Assembly (NCBI GenBank): GCA_018712565.1
Contig: DVGU01000008.1
Location: 1-46,938, forward strand
Direction: 5' to 3'
DNA length: 46,938 nucleotides
Source of the DNA: Candidatus Faecimonas gallistercoris
GTDB lineage: Bacteria > Bacillota_I > Bacilli_A > RF39 > UBA660
The position numbers were made by a program, and so were the translations under genes. Below are positions 1-10,163 of the stretch, one piece after another (the stretch's first letter is position 1; each line of letters starts with the position of its first letter). The notes beneath the pieces are model-generated. The model searched no databases. It was not told the DNA's origin and saw only the letters and a program-made list of their open reading frames with translations.

Positions 1-1
1 A

Positions 2-646
2 TCTGATTTAGGATATGTAAGACCTAGGAATATGTCTTATTTGTGTGATATTTATTCTCATCATGTATTAAAAGGACAAAACTATAGAGAAGATGTAAAA
101 ATCATACAAATAAATTTTAGTTATGGATTAACAGATGATGAGGCATTAAGGATATATTATGTGCAAGATAAAGAAAAGAAGAAGTATGTAGAAAACTTTA
201 TTATATATGAAATTAATATGGAAAAGTATAAGAGTTTTTGGTATACTAATGATGTACAACAAATAGAGAAAAATAAAGAGATTATTATGTTAGATTTAGA
301 ATTAGAAGAGTTAAAATCTTTATCAAAGAAAGATAGGATGGTGGAGAGGTTTATGGAAGAAGTAAAAAGGGTAAACGAAGATCCAGATTTTCATGTATAT
401 ATGAGTGTAGAAGAAGATAATAGAAAGATAGAGAATTCTATTCGAGAAGAGATGATAGAAAAAGGCTTAAAAGAAGGCTTGGAAAAAGGCATGGAAAAAG
501 GAGTTAAGCAAGGAAAAAAAGATGCTAATAAGCAAGTGGTTATTGCCATGTTGGAACAAGGGTTAGATGTAAATACCATTTCAAAATATACAAAATTAGA
601 TTTATATTTTGTAAAGAAGTGTCAAGAAAGTATTAGTAATCATTAA
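2..646 (+). CDS. Rpn family / PD-(D/E)XK nuclease family transposase, C-terminal part (truncated by window start)
   Basis: Frame is open to the window edge (SDLGYVRPRNMSYLCDIYSHHVLKGQNYREDVKIIQINF...). C-terminal charged EKGLKEGLEKGMEKGVKQGKK segment and 'AMLEQGLDVNTISKYTKL' tail are typical of Rpn/PDDEXK transposase-like proteins. Confidence 0.75.
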   Translation, partial: SDLGYVRPRNMSYLCDIYSHHVLKGQNYREDVKIIQINFSYGLTDDEALRIYYVQDKEKKKYVENFIIYEINMEKYKSFWYTNDVQQIEKNKEIIMLDLELEELKSLSKKDRMVERFMEEVKRVNEDPDFHVYMSVEEDNRKIENSIREEMIEKGLKEGLEKGMEKGVKQGKKDANKQVVIAMLEQGLDVNTISKYTKLDLYFVKKCQESISNH

Positions 647-675
647 AAGAGTTCAGTAGTTGAACTCTTTTATAA
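645..675. terminator. Bidirectional intrinsic terminator
   Basis: AAAAGAGTTCA-GTAGT-TGAACTCTTTT perfect 11-bp inverted repeat between convergent genes. Confidence 0.85.
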
Positions 676-921
676 ATATTTATTTTTTTGTTCCTTATAT
701 AGTTTTAGTAGTTGTTGATAAAGATTTGGACTTATTTTATTTTTTAATTCATTAAAACTTGTTTCATTTCCTTCCAAAATTTCGCTATAATTTTTCATAA
801 TAAACTGGTATAATATAGTTGTTTCCGATTCTGTTAGAAGAATTCCTGTTTTTTTTCCATAGTCTTTTATTATATTAGGCGTTAAATTAGGAATCCATTT
901 TTTGATTAATTCTTTATACAT
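670..921 (-). CDS. Small hypothetical protein, DUF2624/YqfT-like
   Basis: 83-aa ORF 'LTPNIIKDYGKKTGILLTESETTILYQFIMKN...LYQQLLKLYKEQ' resembles the DUF2624 pattern; recalled similarity only. Confidence 0.55.
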   Translation of the reverse strand: MYKELIKKWIPNLTPNIIKDYGKKTGILLTESETTILYQFIMKNYSEILEGNETSFNELKNKISPNLYQQLLKLYKEQKNKYL

Positions 922-1001
922 AATTCACCTCTAATAAAATATATGATATAAGTTCATAAAAATGTGGTAGAATATATATTAGTAGAAAAGAGGGATGACT
1001 T

Positions 1002-3065
1002 TTGAAAAAATTAAACTTGAATCAACAAAAGAAAAAAGTTAATTATAATCAGATTATATCTAAGCGTTTTCTTGTTTTTTTGGTTGTTCTTCTTTTACTG
1101 TTTAGTATTTTGGGTATTAAATTATATTTTGTTATGATTGCTAATAATTCTTATTATAAGGATGAGTTAAAAGAACTTTCTTATACGAAGGTAGAAGGTA
1201 CTAGTGCTCCTAGGGGTAGAATTTATGATAGGAATCATAACATTATTGTTGATAATAAGGCTATTAAAAGTATTACGTATGAGAAGGGGAAAAATACTAC
1301 TAATTCAGAGATGATTGAACTTGCTTATTTAGTTTCTCCTCATTTAGAACTTTCTTATTCAAGTTTGACAGATAGAGCGAAAAGAGAGTTTTTCTTAGCA
1401 AAGTATGGGGATTTATGTAATGAAAAAGTTACAAAAAAAGAACGTGAAAAAGTAAAGACTGGGGAGCTTAGTACTACAGATTTAGAAGAGTTGAAACTAG
1501 AAAGAATTACAACAGAAGAGTTAGCTCAGTTTACAGAGACAGATTTAAAGGCGGCTTATTTATATTATCTTATGAATCGTGGTTATACATATGATGAGAA
1601 GGTTATTAAAGAAGAGGCTACTGATCAAGAGTATGCTTATATTGCGGAACATAATAGTGAATTGGATGGATTTAATACAAAATTAGATTGGGAAAGAGTT
1701 TATCCATATGGTGATACTTTTAGAAGTATTTTAGGTACAGTATCTACTACAACGCAAGGCCTTCCTGCTGAAGAGAAAGAGGAATACTTAGAAGCTGGTT
1801 ATGCCTTAAATGATCGTGTTGGACTTAGTTATATTGAAAAAGAGTATGAAAATTATTTAAAGGGAGAAAAAGCAGAGTATGAGGTAGTAAATTCTCATGA
1901 GTTAAAATTACTTAAAGAAGGTAAAAGAGGCAATGATATTGTTTTGTCTATCGATATAAAACTACAACAAGAAGTAGAACGTATTTTAACAGAGCAAGTT
2001 TTAAAAGCTAAAACAGAGCCTAATACAGAGTATTATGATCATTCTAGTGTTGTTATTCAAGATCCGAATACAGGTGAAATTTTAGCAATGGCTTCTAAGC
2101 GGGTTGTTGGTGATAAGGTTGTTGATAATACCACTAGTATTTTAACATCTCCTGTTACTCCTGGATCTGTTGTTAAAGGTGCTTCGATGCTTGTTGCATA
2201 TAATACTGGTGCTGTTCACATGGGAGAGTATATGGTTGATGAATGTGTTAAAATTGCTGGTGCACCAGAAAAGTGTTCTTCTGTGAATAATCTTGGTACT
2301 ATTGACGATATTACAGCGTTAGCAAAAAGTAGTAATGTTTATCAGTTTAAAGCGGCTATTAGGGTTAATGGACAAGAATATTATAGAGGGATGAAGCTTA
2401 ATTTCAATCAAAAGGCTTTTGATATTTATAGAAATATGTATCATTCTTTTGGACTTGGTGTAAAGACAGAGATTGATTTGCCTGTTGAAAGTTTAGGTTA
2501 TAGTGCAGCACAAGATACGAGCTCTGGTAATTTACTTGATTTTGTAATGGGACAATATGAGACTTATACTCCAATTCAATTATCTCAATATGTCACTACT
2601 ATTGCGAATGGTGGTAGTAGGTTGGTTCCTCATTTGTTAAAAGAAGTTCATGCTTCTACAGAGGATTCTTCTTTAGGAAAGACTATTTTAACTGTCAACA
2701 AGAAAGTTTTAAATAAAATTAATACACAACCTCAATATATGGCTCGTGTTAAAGAAGGGTTTTATGCTGTTATGCATGCCAATGGAGGTTATGGTCGAGG
2801 TTATATTGATGATAAATATGATGCATCTGGGAAAACAGGTACTTCTCAAAGTTTTATTGATACAAATAATGATGGTGTTATTGATACAGAAACAATTACT
2901 TCGTCTTTTATTGGATATGCACCTTCAAATAATCCGGTGATGAGTATTATGGTTACTTCTCCTGATTCTTCTCATCCTAATTCTAATACTGATTATGCGA
3001 GTTTGGTTACTTTACATATTACGAAAGCAGTTACTGATAAGTTTTTTGAATTGTATCATTCTTAA
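1002..3065 (+). CDS. Peptidoglycan D,D-transpeptidase (class B PBP, PBP2/FtsI-like)
   Basis: TTG start after SD. N-terminal TM; motifs SVVK (PGSVVKGAS), SSN (KSSNVYQF) and KTGTS (SGKTGTSQS). Confidence 0.92.
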   Translation: MKKLNLNQQKKKVNYNQIISKRFLVFLVVLLLLFSILGIKLYFVMIANNSYYKDELKELSYTKVEGTSAPRGRIYDRNHNIIVDNKAIKSITYEKGKNTTNSEMIELAYLVSPHLELSYSSLTDRAKREFFLAKYGDLCNEKVTKKEREKVKTGELSTTDLEELKLERITTEELAQFTETDLKAAYLYYLMNRGYTYDEKVIKEEATDQEYAYIAEHNSELDGFNTKLDWERVYPYGDTFRSILGTVSTTTQGLPAEEKEEYLEAGYALNDRVGLSYIEKEYENYLKGEKAEYEVVNSHELKLLKEGKRGNDIVLSIDIKLQQEVERILTEQVLKAKTEPNTEYYDHSSVVIQDPNTGEILAMASKRVVGDKVVDNTTSILTSPVTPGSVVKGASMLVAYNTGAVHMGEYMVDECVKIAGAPEKCSSVNNLGTIDDITALAKSSNVYQFKAAIRVNGQEYYRGMKLNFNQKAFDIYRNMYHSFGLGVKTEIDLPVESLGYSAAQDTSSGNLLDFVMGQYETYTPIQLSQYVTTIANGGSRLVPHLLKEVHASTEDSSLGKTILTVNKKVLNKINTQPQYMARVKEGFYAVMHANGGYGRGYIDDKYDASGKTGTSQSFIDTNNDGVIDTETITSSFIGYAPSNNPVMSIMVTSPDSSHPNSNTDYASLVTLHITKAVTDKFFELYHS

Positions 3066-3251
3066 AATAAAAGTAATTGTCTTTTGTTTGTATTTTATCT
3101 AATATTTGGTAGTTAATTTTGATTGGTATTTATTAAGAATATAGAATATAAAAAATGAATAATTATAAGAAAATGATGGTATTCAAAAAAATCTTTTGCA
3201 ATTTTTCTATTTTCTGGTATAATACCTATAGGCGTGTAAGGAGGGATTAAA

Positions 3252-3416
3252 ATGGCTAAAGAAGGAAAAAGACAAATGAAGACTCTTGTTTGTACTGAGT
3301 GTAAAGAGGAAAATTATAGAAAACCTAGAAATGTACAAAATACTACAGAACGTCTTTCCATTAATAAATATTGTCCTAAATGTAGAAAACATACAACACA
3401 TAAGGAAAAGAAATAA
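3252..3416 (+). CDS. rpmG: 50S ribosomal protein L33 (zinc-ribbon C+ form)
   Basis: MAKEGKRQMKTLVCTECKEENYRKPRNVQNTTERLSINKYCPKCRKHTTHKEKK, preceded by aaggaggga SD. Missing from the ORF track because it is 54 aa. Confidence 0.92.
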   Translation: MAKEGKRQMKTLVCTECKEENYRKPRNVQNTTERLSINKYCPKCRKHTTHKEKK

Positions 3417-3462
3417 AATAAGTTAACTACTTATTTTTAATTTTATATAGGGAGTGAGTATA

Positions 3463-4020
3463 ATGATTAGTACAAATGATTTAAAAAATGGTATTACTAT
3501 TGAAGTTGAAGGTGCAATTTATGTTGTTATGGATACTCAACATGTAAAACCTGGTAAGGGTGCCGCTATTGTAAAGGCAAAACTTAAAAATTTAAGAACA
3601 GGGGCTATTATTGAAAAGACTTTTAATGCTGGTGTTAAAGTTGCGACTGCTCATATTGATAAGCAATTAATGCAATATCTATATACGATGAGTGATGTTT
3701 ATTATTTCATGAATATGGATACTTATGAACAATTAGAACTATCTAAGGATATTGTTGGAGATAATGCTAAATTTTTAAAAGAAAATCTAGAAGTATATAT
3801 TACTATGTTTGAGGGTGAAGTATTAGGAATTGATTTACCTGATAAAGTAGAGCTTACTGTTACTCGTACTGAAGCTGCTGTTAAAGGTAATACTACAAAT
3901 AATGCTTTGAAGGATGCAGAAGTTGAGACTGGGTATACTGTTCGTGTTCCTTTATTTATTGGTGAGGGAGAAAAAATTATTATTTCTACTAGTGATGGTA
4001 AGTATGTATCAAGAGCTTAA
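3463..4020 (+). CDS. efp: Elongation factor P
   Basis: MISTNDLKNGITIEVEGAIYVVMDTQHVKPGKGAAIVKAKLKNLRTG... is canonical EF-P. ATG at 3463 preferred over the track's GTG at 3454. Confidence 0.96.
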   Translation: MISTNDLKNGITIEVEGAIYVVMDTQHVKPGKGAAIVKAKLKNLRTGAIIEKTFNAGVKVATAHIDKQLMQYLYTMSDVYYFMNMDTYEQLELSKDIVGDNAKFLKENLEVYITMFEGEVLGIDLPDKVELTVTRTEAAVKGNTTNNALKDAEVETGYTVRVPLFIGEGEKIIISTSDGKYVSRA

Positions 4021-4031
4021 GCTCTTTTTTT
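4011..4031 (+). terminator. Intrinsic terminator overlapping efp stop codon
   Basis: AAGAGCTTAAGCTCTT palindrome followed by a T-run. Confidence 0.7.
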
Positions 4032-4117
4032 TGTCTATTTTTTGTCTATTTTTATAAAACTCTATTTTTCTTATCCTGTTTTGTAGTATAATATGTTTGG
4101 ATAGAAGGAGTATTAAT

Positions 4118-6385
4118 ATGGCAAAGAAAAAACGTAAAAAGCAGACAAAAAAAGGTTTTGAATATAAATTAGAAGTGTATGGTCTTGTATTATTTCTTGC
4201 TGCTATTTTGGGTATTGGCAAATTAGGACCTGTGGGAAGACTGATAGCATCTTTTGCTTTGTTTTTAGTTGGGTCTATTTATATGGTTTTATTGGTTGTT
4301 GTTTTTATTGTAGGTGCTTATTTATTAGTAAAGAGAGAATGGCCTGATTTTTTTTCTACTAAATTGATAGGTCTTTATGTATTTACTATGGGATTTTTAA
4401 TTATTATGCATCAGGATTTTGTTTTGCAAAATGATGGTAATATGATGCTTATTTTTAAAGCAACAATAGATCAGTTAGTGGCTGGTTTTAATGGCATTAT
4501 GAATACTGGTATTTTAGAGGATTGGTATGCTGTTGGTGGAGGTATCTTTGGTGGTATATTTGCTATTTTGTTTGATAAGTTATTTTCTTATACTGGTATG
4601 CAAATTATTGCCTGGGTACTTATTATATTAGGTTTTTGTTTGTTTACTGGCTTTTCTATTGTGGATTTTGTTAAAGATAATGTTGAAAAACAAAAGGAAA
4701 AATTTGTCAAAGCAAAAGAAAAGAAAACTGCAAAAGAAAGTAAAAGAGATGTTATTATTAGTAATGGTGATGAGGAAGAAGATAATTCTCTTGATAAGGA
4801 TAAGCATATCAAAATTACTAGCATTGATGAGCTTACTAAAGTTCCAGTCAAAAATTCTAATGTAGATAGTGAACGTGTAGATGATAAGAATAAGGTTTCT
4901 ACGAATCAAGCTTATCAATTACCGCCTCTTAGTTTGTTAAATCAACCTAAGAAGAAACAGAAAGAGACAGATAGTACAGTAATAGAGAAGAATATTGAGA
5001 TATTAGAAAAAGTTTTAAAGGATTTTAAGATTGTAGGTAAAGTTGTTGAAGTTCATATTGGTCCTACAGTTGCGCAATATGAATTAGAAATAGCTAGTGG
5101 TACTAGGGTAAATAAAATTACTAGTATTAATCGTGAGATTGCTTTAGCACTTGCAAAGAAAGATGTTAGAATTGAGGCACCAATTCCTGGTAAGAATACG
5201 GTGGGAATTGAGTTTGCTAATGATGTTGCGACACCAGTTAGTTTTTATGAAATTATTAGTAGTAAGAAGATGATGGATGCTCCTGATAAAAAACTTATGG
5301 TACCACTTGGTAAGAGTATCATGGGGGATATTGGAGTTTGTGAAATTAATAAGATGCCACATATGTTGGTAGCAGGTACGACGGGATCTGGTAAATCTGT
5401 TTGTATTAATGGTATTATTTGTTCTATTTTAATGCGTGCGAAACCTGATGAAGTGAAGCTTGTGATGGTTGATCCTAAGGTTGTTGAATTATCTGTTTAT
5501 AATGGTGTTCCGCATTTAATGTGTCCGGTTGTTTCTGATCCTAAAAAAGCGGCGGTTGCTTTAAGTAAAATGGTTGCTGAGATGGAAAGGCGTTACGAAA
5601 CTTTTAGTGAGACAAAAACTAAAAATATTGAATCTTATAATGCTTATGTTGATAAATGGAATGAGGAACATAAAGAGGATGATGTAAAGAAAGCAAGACT
5701 TCCTTATATTGTTGTTATTATTGATGAGCTTGCTGATTTGATGATGGTTGCGGCAAAAGAGGTGGAGGATTCTATTCTTAGAATTACGCAAAAAGCTCGT
5801 GCTGCTGGAATTCATTTGATAGTTGCAACCCAGAGACCATCTACTGATGTTATTACTGGTTTAATTAAAGCAAATATTCCGTCTCGAATTTCCTTTGCTG
5901 TTGGATCTGGAGTGGATTCTCGTACTATTTTAGATCAAACAGGTGCAGAAAAGTTATTAGGTAAAGGTGATATGCTATTTTTACCAATTGGTGTAAATTC
6001 TCCAACTCGTATTCAAGGATCTTTTATTACTGATGATGAAATTAAGAGAATTATTGATTATACAGTAGAACAACAAAAAGCTCAGTATGATGATGCGTTG
6101 ATGAATTTAGATGCTAGTGATCATAATGTGGCTTCTGCTAGTGGAGTAGAGTTAGGAGATGCTGCTAATGATGAAGATCCTCTTTATAATGATATTGTTC
6201 AGTTTGTTATTGAAAATCAGAAAGCTAGCGCTTCTCTTTTACAAAGGAGATTTAAACTAGGATATAACCGGGCAGCTAGACTTATTGATTTATTGGAAGA
6301 AAGGGGAATTATTGGGCCTAGTAATGGTTCTAAACCTAGGGAAGTATTAGTTCAATTAGATGCGAATAGTGAAGAGGAGGAGTAA
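4118..6385 (+). CDS. ftsK: DNA translocase FtsK/SpoIIIE family
   Basis: N-terminal TM segments, linker, Walker A (AGTTGSGKSVCINGII), FtsK motor (VIIDELADLMM, RAAGIHLIVATQRPSTDVITG), C-terminal gamma winged helix. Start after aaggag SD. Confidence 0.95.
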   Translation: MAKKKRKKQTKKGFEYKLEVYGLVLFLAAILGIGKLGPVGRLIASFALFLVGSIYMVLLVVVFIVGAYLLVKREWPDFFSTKLIGLYVFTMGFLIIMHQDFVLQNDGNMMLIFKATIDQLVAGFNGIMNTGILEDWYAVGGGIFGGIFAILFDKLFSYTGMQIIAWVLIILGFCLFTGFSIVDFVKDNVEKQKEKFVKAKEKKTAKESKRDVIISNGDEEEDNSLDKDKHIKITSIDELTKVPVKNSNVDSERVDDKNKVSTNQAYQLPPLSLLNQPKKKQKETDSTVIEKNIEILEKVLKDFKIVGKVVEVHIGPTVAQYELEIASGTRVNKITSINREIALALAKKDVRIEAPIPGKNTVGIEFANDVATPVSFYEIISSKKMMDAPDKKLMVPLGKSIMGDIGVCEINKMPHMLVAGTTGSGKSVCINGIICSILMRAKPDEVKLVMVDPKVVELSVYNGVPHLMCPVVSDPKKAAVALSKMVAEMERRYETFSETKTKNIESYNAYVDKWNEEHKEDDVKKARLPYIVVIIDELADLMMVAAKEVEDSILRITQKARAAGIHLIVATQRPSTDVITGLIKANIPSRISFAVGSGVDSRTILDQTGAEKLLGKGDMLFLPIGVNSPTRIQGSFITDDEIKRIIDYTVEQQKAQYDDALMNLDASDHNVASASGVELGDAANDEDPLYNDIVQFVIENQKASASLLQRRFKLGYNRAARLIDLLEERGIIGPSNGSKPREVLVQLDANSEEEE

Positions 6386-6495
6386 CTCCTTTTCTTTTGT
6401 TCGTGTAACAATATTATTTCTTACTGACAAATTATTTTGTTCTTTGTTTTTTTTCTTATTCTTGGTATAATAATAATGTAGAAAGAAGGTATGTT

Positions 6496-7212
6496 ATGGC
6501 TACGCCACATATAGAGAGTAAATTAGAAGATATTGCAGAAGTAGTTTTAATGCCTGGGGACCCTCTTAGGGCTAAATATATTGCAGAAAATTTTTTGGAG
6601 GATGCCAAACTAGTTAATACTGTTCGAAACATGTTTGGGTATACGGGATATTATAAAGGAAAACGTGTTACAGTGTTTGCTTCTGGTATGGGAGTACCTA
6701 GTATTGGGATTTATTCTTATGAGTTATTTAAATTTTATGATGTTAAAAAAATTATTCGTATTGGTACTAGTGGTTCTTTTCATAAAGATATAAAAATATT
6801 AGATGTAGTATTATCTACAGGAGCTTATTGTAAGAGTTATTTTGATCAATTGCTTGATAATCGTGATATCAATTATATTGAAGCAAGTCATATATTGAAT
6901 CAAAAAATAAAAAAAGTAGCTGATGGTAAGCATATTCCTTTAAAAATTGGCAAAACTATTACTAGTGATGTATTTGATTTGTATGCTGATAATGAAGAGG
7001 TATTTAAAGCTAATTTTCCAGGAAATGACTATTTAGCAGTTGAAATGGAGGCGTTTGGTCTGTTTTATGTTGCACATAAGTTGGGAAGAGAAGCCAGTTG
7101 TTTAATGACCGTTGTTGATTCTTTCTATGATAAACGTAGTCTTTCTAGTGAAGAACGTGAAAAATCTTTGAATCAGATGATAGAGTTAGCATTAGATTCG
7201 GCAGTATTTTAA
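6496..7212 (+). CDS. deoD: Purine-nucleoside phosphorylase (DeoD-type)
   Basis: MATPHIESKLEDIAEVVLMPGDPLRAKYIAENFL..., VEMEAFGLF. Confidence 0.95.
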   Translation: MATPHIESKLEDIAEVVLMPGDPLRAKYIAENFLEDAKLVNTVRNMFGYTGYYKGKRVTVFASGMGVPSIGIYSYELFKFYDVKKIIRIGTSGSFHKDIKILDVVLSTGAYCKSYFDQLLDNRDINYIEASHILNQKIKKVADGKHIPLKIGKTITSDVFDLYADNEEVFKANFPGNDYLAVEMEAFGLFYVAHKLGREASCLMTVVDSFYDKRSLSSEEREKSLNQMIELALDSAVF

Positions 7213-7235
7213 AATTATATGGAATGGGGTGAAGT

Positions 7236-8507
7236 ATGGAATACATAAAAAAAGACTTAGGTTCTTATAGATTACATTTAATTAAAACAAAGAAGTTTAA
7301 AACGATAACGGTACGAGTTGCTTTTCGTAGCCCTGTTGTAAAAGAGGAAATTACCATACGAAATGTATTATGTGATATGTTTTTACAGTCTAGTAGAAAG
7401 TATCCTAGTAAAAGAGATTTAACAATAGAAGCTCAAGAATTGTATGCAGCTGATATTCAAACTTATAATTCTAGACTTGGTAATTATAATAATTTGGATA
7501 TTTATTTATCGGTGTTACATGATCGGTATACGGAGGATGGTAATTTTAAAAAGTCTTTGGATTTTTTAAATCAGATTATTTTTCATCCAGATGTTTATGC
7601 TCAGAAGTTTTCAGCAGAAAAGTTAGATGTTGTTAAAAATACTATGAGAAGTAATCTTTCTTCTATTAAAGAGGATGGCGGAAATTATAGTTTATTACGA
7701 TTATTTGAAACTATGGACAAGAATAGAGTATCCTCTTATCGAATGGTAGGATATTTAGATGATTTAGAGAAAGTAACACCAGAATCTTTATACCAATATT
7801 ATCAAAAAATGATACGTAGTGATTTAGTTGATATTTTTGTAATTGGTGATATTGATTTTAAAGAAATTACGGCTTTGATTCGTCAAAAAATTCCTATTAA
7901 AACTGTTAAAAGACAAAGGGTTCCTTATTTACTTGAGGATGTTAGACCTAGGGCTAGAAGATTATTTGCTAGAGAAAGTATAGATACAACTCAGTCTAAA
8001 TTAGCAATAGGTTGTCGTGCTTATGGACTTAGTGATTACGAGAGAAATTATGCACTTACTTTATATAATATCATTTTAGGTGGTAGTGGTGATTCTAAAT
8101 TATTTCAGGAAATAAGAGAAAGTTATTCTTTATGTTATGTTATTAATTCTGTTCCTAATAAATTGGATCGTTTAATCTTAATTCGTGCTGGTATCGATAA
8201 AGAAAATTATACTAAGACATTAGAGCTTATTGATAAAATTTTATTAGATATGCGTAAGGGTAAGTTTTCTGATGAGGATATTAGAATTGCGAAAGAGTAT
8301 TTCTGTACGGCTTTAGATGAAGTACTTGATAGTCCTAATCGAATTATAGATAATTATTATATGATGGAGTTACTTGGTACAGATACCATTGAAGAGAAAC
8401 GTCGTAAGATTATGAATGTTTGTAAGGATGATATTATCAAAGTAGCTAAGAAAGTAAAAATGGATACTGTATTTTTATTAGAGGGGGATGGCAATGAAGA
8501 AAATTGA
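7236..8507 (+). CDS. M16-family peptidase-like protein without HxxEH (YmfF/YfmF-like)
   Basis: M16 fold pattern (LGGSGDSKLFQEIRESYSLCYVIN) but no HxxEH; adjacent to an M16 member that has HFLEH. Confidence 0.85.
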   Translation: MEYIKKDLGSYRLHLIKTKKFKTITVRVAFRSPVVKEEITIRNVLCDMFLQSSRKYPSKRDLTIEAQELYAADIQTYNSRLGNYNNLDIYLSVLHDRYTEDGNFKKSLDFLNQIIFHPDVYAQKFSAEKLDVVKNTMRSNLSSIKEDGGNYSLLRLFETMDKNRVSSYRMVGYLDDLEKVTPESLYQYYQKMIRSDLVDIFVIGDIDFKEITALIRQKIPIKTVKRQRVPYLLEDVRPRARRLFARESIDTTQSKLAIGCRAYGLSDYERNYALTLYNIILGGSGDSKLFQEIRESYSLCYVINSVPNKLDRLILIRAGIDKENYTKTLELIDKILLDMRKGKFSDEDIRIAKEYFCTALDEVLDSPNRIIDNYYMMELLGTDTIEEKRRKIMNVCKDDIIKVAKKVKMDTVFLLEGDGNEEN

Positions 8508-9774
8508 TTTAAAAGGATTAGATTTATGTTGTTATACGGAGACATTATCTAACGGGTTAGATATTATTTTTGTTCCTTTTCTTGATAAGGCTAATTATTT
8601 TATTAGTTATGCTACTAGGTTTGGTAGTGAGGTTACGACATTTATTCCTGATGGTGAAAAAAAGCCTCGTAAAGTACCAGATGGAATTGCTCATTTTTTG
8701 GAACATAAAATGTTTGAACAAGAATCTGGAGAAGATCCATTTGCTTATTTTTCAAAAAGCGGTACTGGTGCGAATGCTTCTACTACTTATAATAGTACTC
8801 AGTATATTTGTTATGGTACAAAGAACTTTTTAGATAACTTACGATATTTAATTCAGTATGTTAATGCTCCTTATTATACGGATTCTAATGTAGAAAAAGA
8901 GAAGGGAATTATTGCTGAAGAGTTAAAGATGTATGCGGATTTACCTGATGTTCAGCTTGAGTCTAGATTACGTAAAAATATTTATCATATTCATCCTAGA
9001 CGTGTTGATATTGGTGGAACTGTAGAAGAGATAAATAAAATTACAAAAGAGGATTTGTATTTGTGTTATAATAATTTTTATAGCCCTAATAATATGTTTT
9101 TACTTGTTGTTGGTAATTTTAATATGGATGAGGCTATGAGGGTAATTCATGAAGAGTTAGATCATAGAGAAAATTTAGTAAAATCTGAGATTGTCCCTAT
9201 AAAAGAAAAAAAGAGTGTTTGTAAAAAAGAAGATAGTTTTGAAGGAAATATTCAGGTGCCTAAAATCGGTGTAGGGTTAAAGATTGCTATTTCTGATTTA
9301 GGAGAGTATGATGATTTGGAACTTGATTTGTATTTGACTATGTTAACAACTATGTTATTTGGTTCTTCTTCTAGTTTTAGAGAAAGAGTTCGTAGTGACA
9401 AGTTACTTAATAATTTTTATACTGATTGGGATAATACAGAACGATATAAGACTTTTATTATATTAGCTTCAACTAATCAGCCTGGTCAGTTAATTAAAGA
9501 AATTAAAAAAGAAATTTCTAATCATGACTTAGATGAAGATATGTTTCAGCGTATGAAAAAGGTTTGGATTGCTAATGAGGTAAAGATGGCTGATTATATT
9601 GATTCTACTGTGAATAATATTTATGATGATATGATTCGTTATCATAAAGTTATTCCTAATAAAGTAGATATTATCAGAAATATGAATATGGAGGTTTTAC
9701 AAGAAATTGTGTCTTCTATAGATTTTGATAATTTAAGTGTTGTTACAATGTTACCTCAAGAGGAAATATTATAA
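8494..9774 (+). CDS. M16-family zinc peptidase (YmfH/YfmH-like)
   Basis: HFLEHKMFE zinc motif, downstream E; overlaps the previous gene. Confidence 0.88.
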   Translation: MKKIDLKGLDLCCYTETLSNGLDIIFVPFLDKANYFISYATRFGSEVTTFIPDGEKKPRKVPDGIAHFLEHKMFEQESGEDPFAYFSKSGTGANASTTYNSTQYICYGTKNFLDNLRYLIQYVNAPYYTDSNVEKEKGIIAEELKMYADLPDVQLESRLRKNIYHIHPRRVDIGGTVEEINKITKEDLYLCYNNFYSPNNMFLLVVGNFNMDEAMRVIHEELDHRENLVKSEIVPIKEKKSVCKKEDSFEGNIQVPKIGVGLKIAISDLGEYDDLELDLYLTMLTTMLFGSSSSFRERVRSDKLLNNFYTDWDNTERYKTFIILASTNQPGQLIKEIKKEISNHDLDEDMFQRMKKVWIANEVKMADYIDSTVNNIYDDMIRYHKVIPNKVDIIRNMNMEVLQEIVSSIDFDNLSVVTMLPQEEIL

Positions 9775-9803
9775 ACTCGTTACTTGGCAAGCGAGTTTTT
9801 TTT
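9773..9803 (+). terminator. Intrinsic terminator
   Basis: AACTCG-TTACTTGGCAAG-CGAGTT followed by T8. Confidence 0.8.
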
Positions 9804-9835
9804 GGTATGATATAATACTTTTAGAGGAGAGTATT

Positions 9836-10015
9836 ATGAAAAAATATTTTATTATTCATGGTTCTTATGAGAATCCTTATAAGAATTTTATTCCTTGGTT
9901 AAAAAAGAAATTAAGTAAAAGAGGTAAGATGTGTATCGTTTCTCATTTTCCAAGTTTTAAGTTTCAAAGTTATAAAAATTGGGAGAGGAGTTTTAGATAT
10001 AGGTTGTTATCGTGA
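9836..10015 (+). pseudogene. Truncated RBBP9/YdeN-like serine hydrolase remnant
   Basis: MKKYFIIHGSYENPYKNFIPWLKKKLSKRGKMCIVSHFPSFKFQSYKNWERSF matches the N-terminal pattern of RBBP9/YdeN hydrolases; ends after 59 aa with no catalytic GxSxG, D or H. Confidence 0.6.
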
Positions 10016-10163
10016 TGGTGCTTGATTGAAATGAATTGTTTATGAAGGAAAATGGTTATTAGTTTCTCTTTTTTTCTTTTGTTAAGTTTAGTTGACAAAT
10101 TTCCATGTTGTTTTGGTAGTGTGCAACTGAAATATTTAATATAATGTTTTTGAGGTGAAGAAG

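Noticed and set aside
391-579. Minus-strand ORF 391..579 and other antisense ORFs inside clear genes (e.g. 4588..4918, 5144..5815, 8357..8545, 11187..11525, 15948..16235, 17993..18262, 42876..43073, 44150..44368)
   Set aside because: They overlap strongly supported genes, have low-complexity compositions expected from reverse-complementing AT-rich coding sequence, and lack SD signals.
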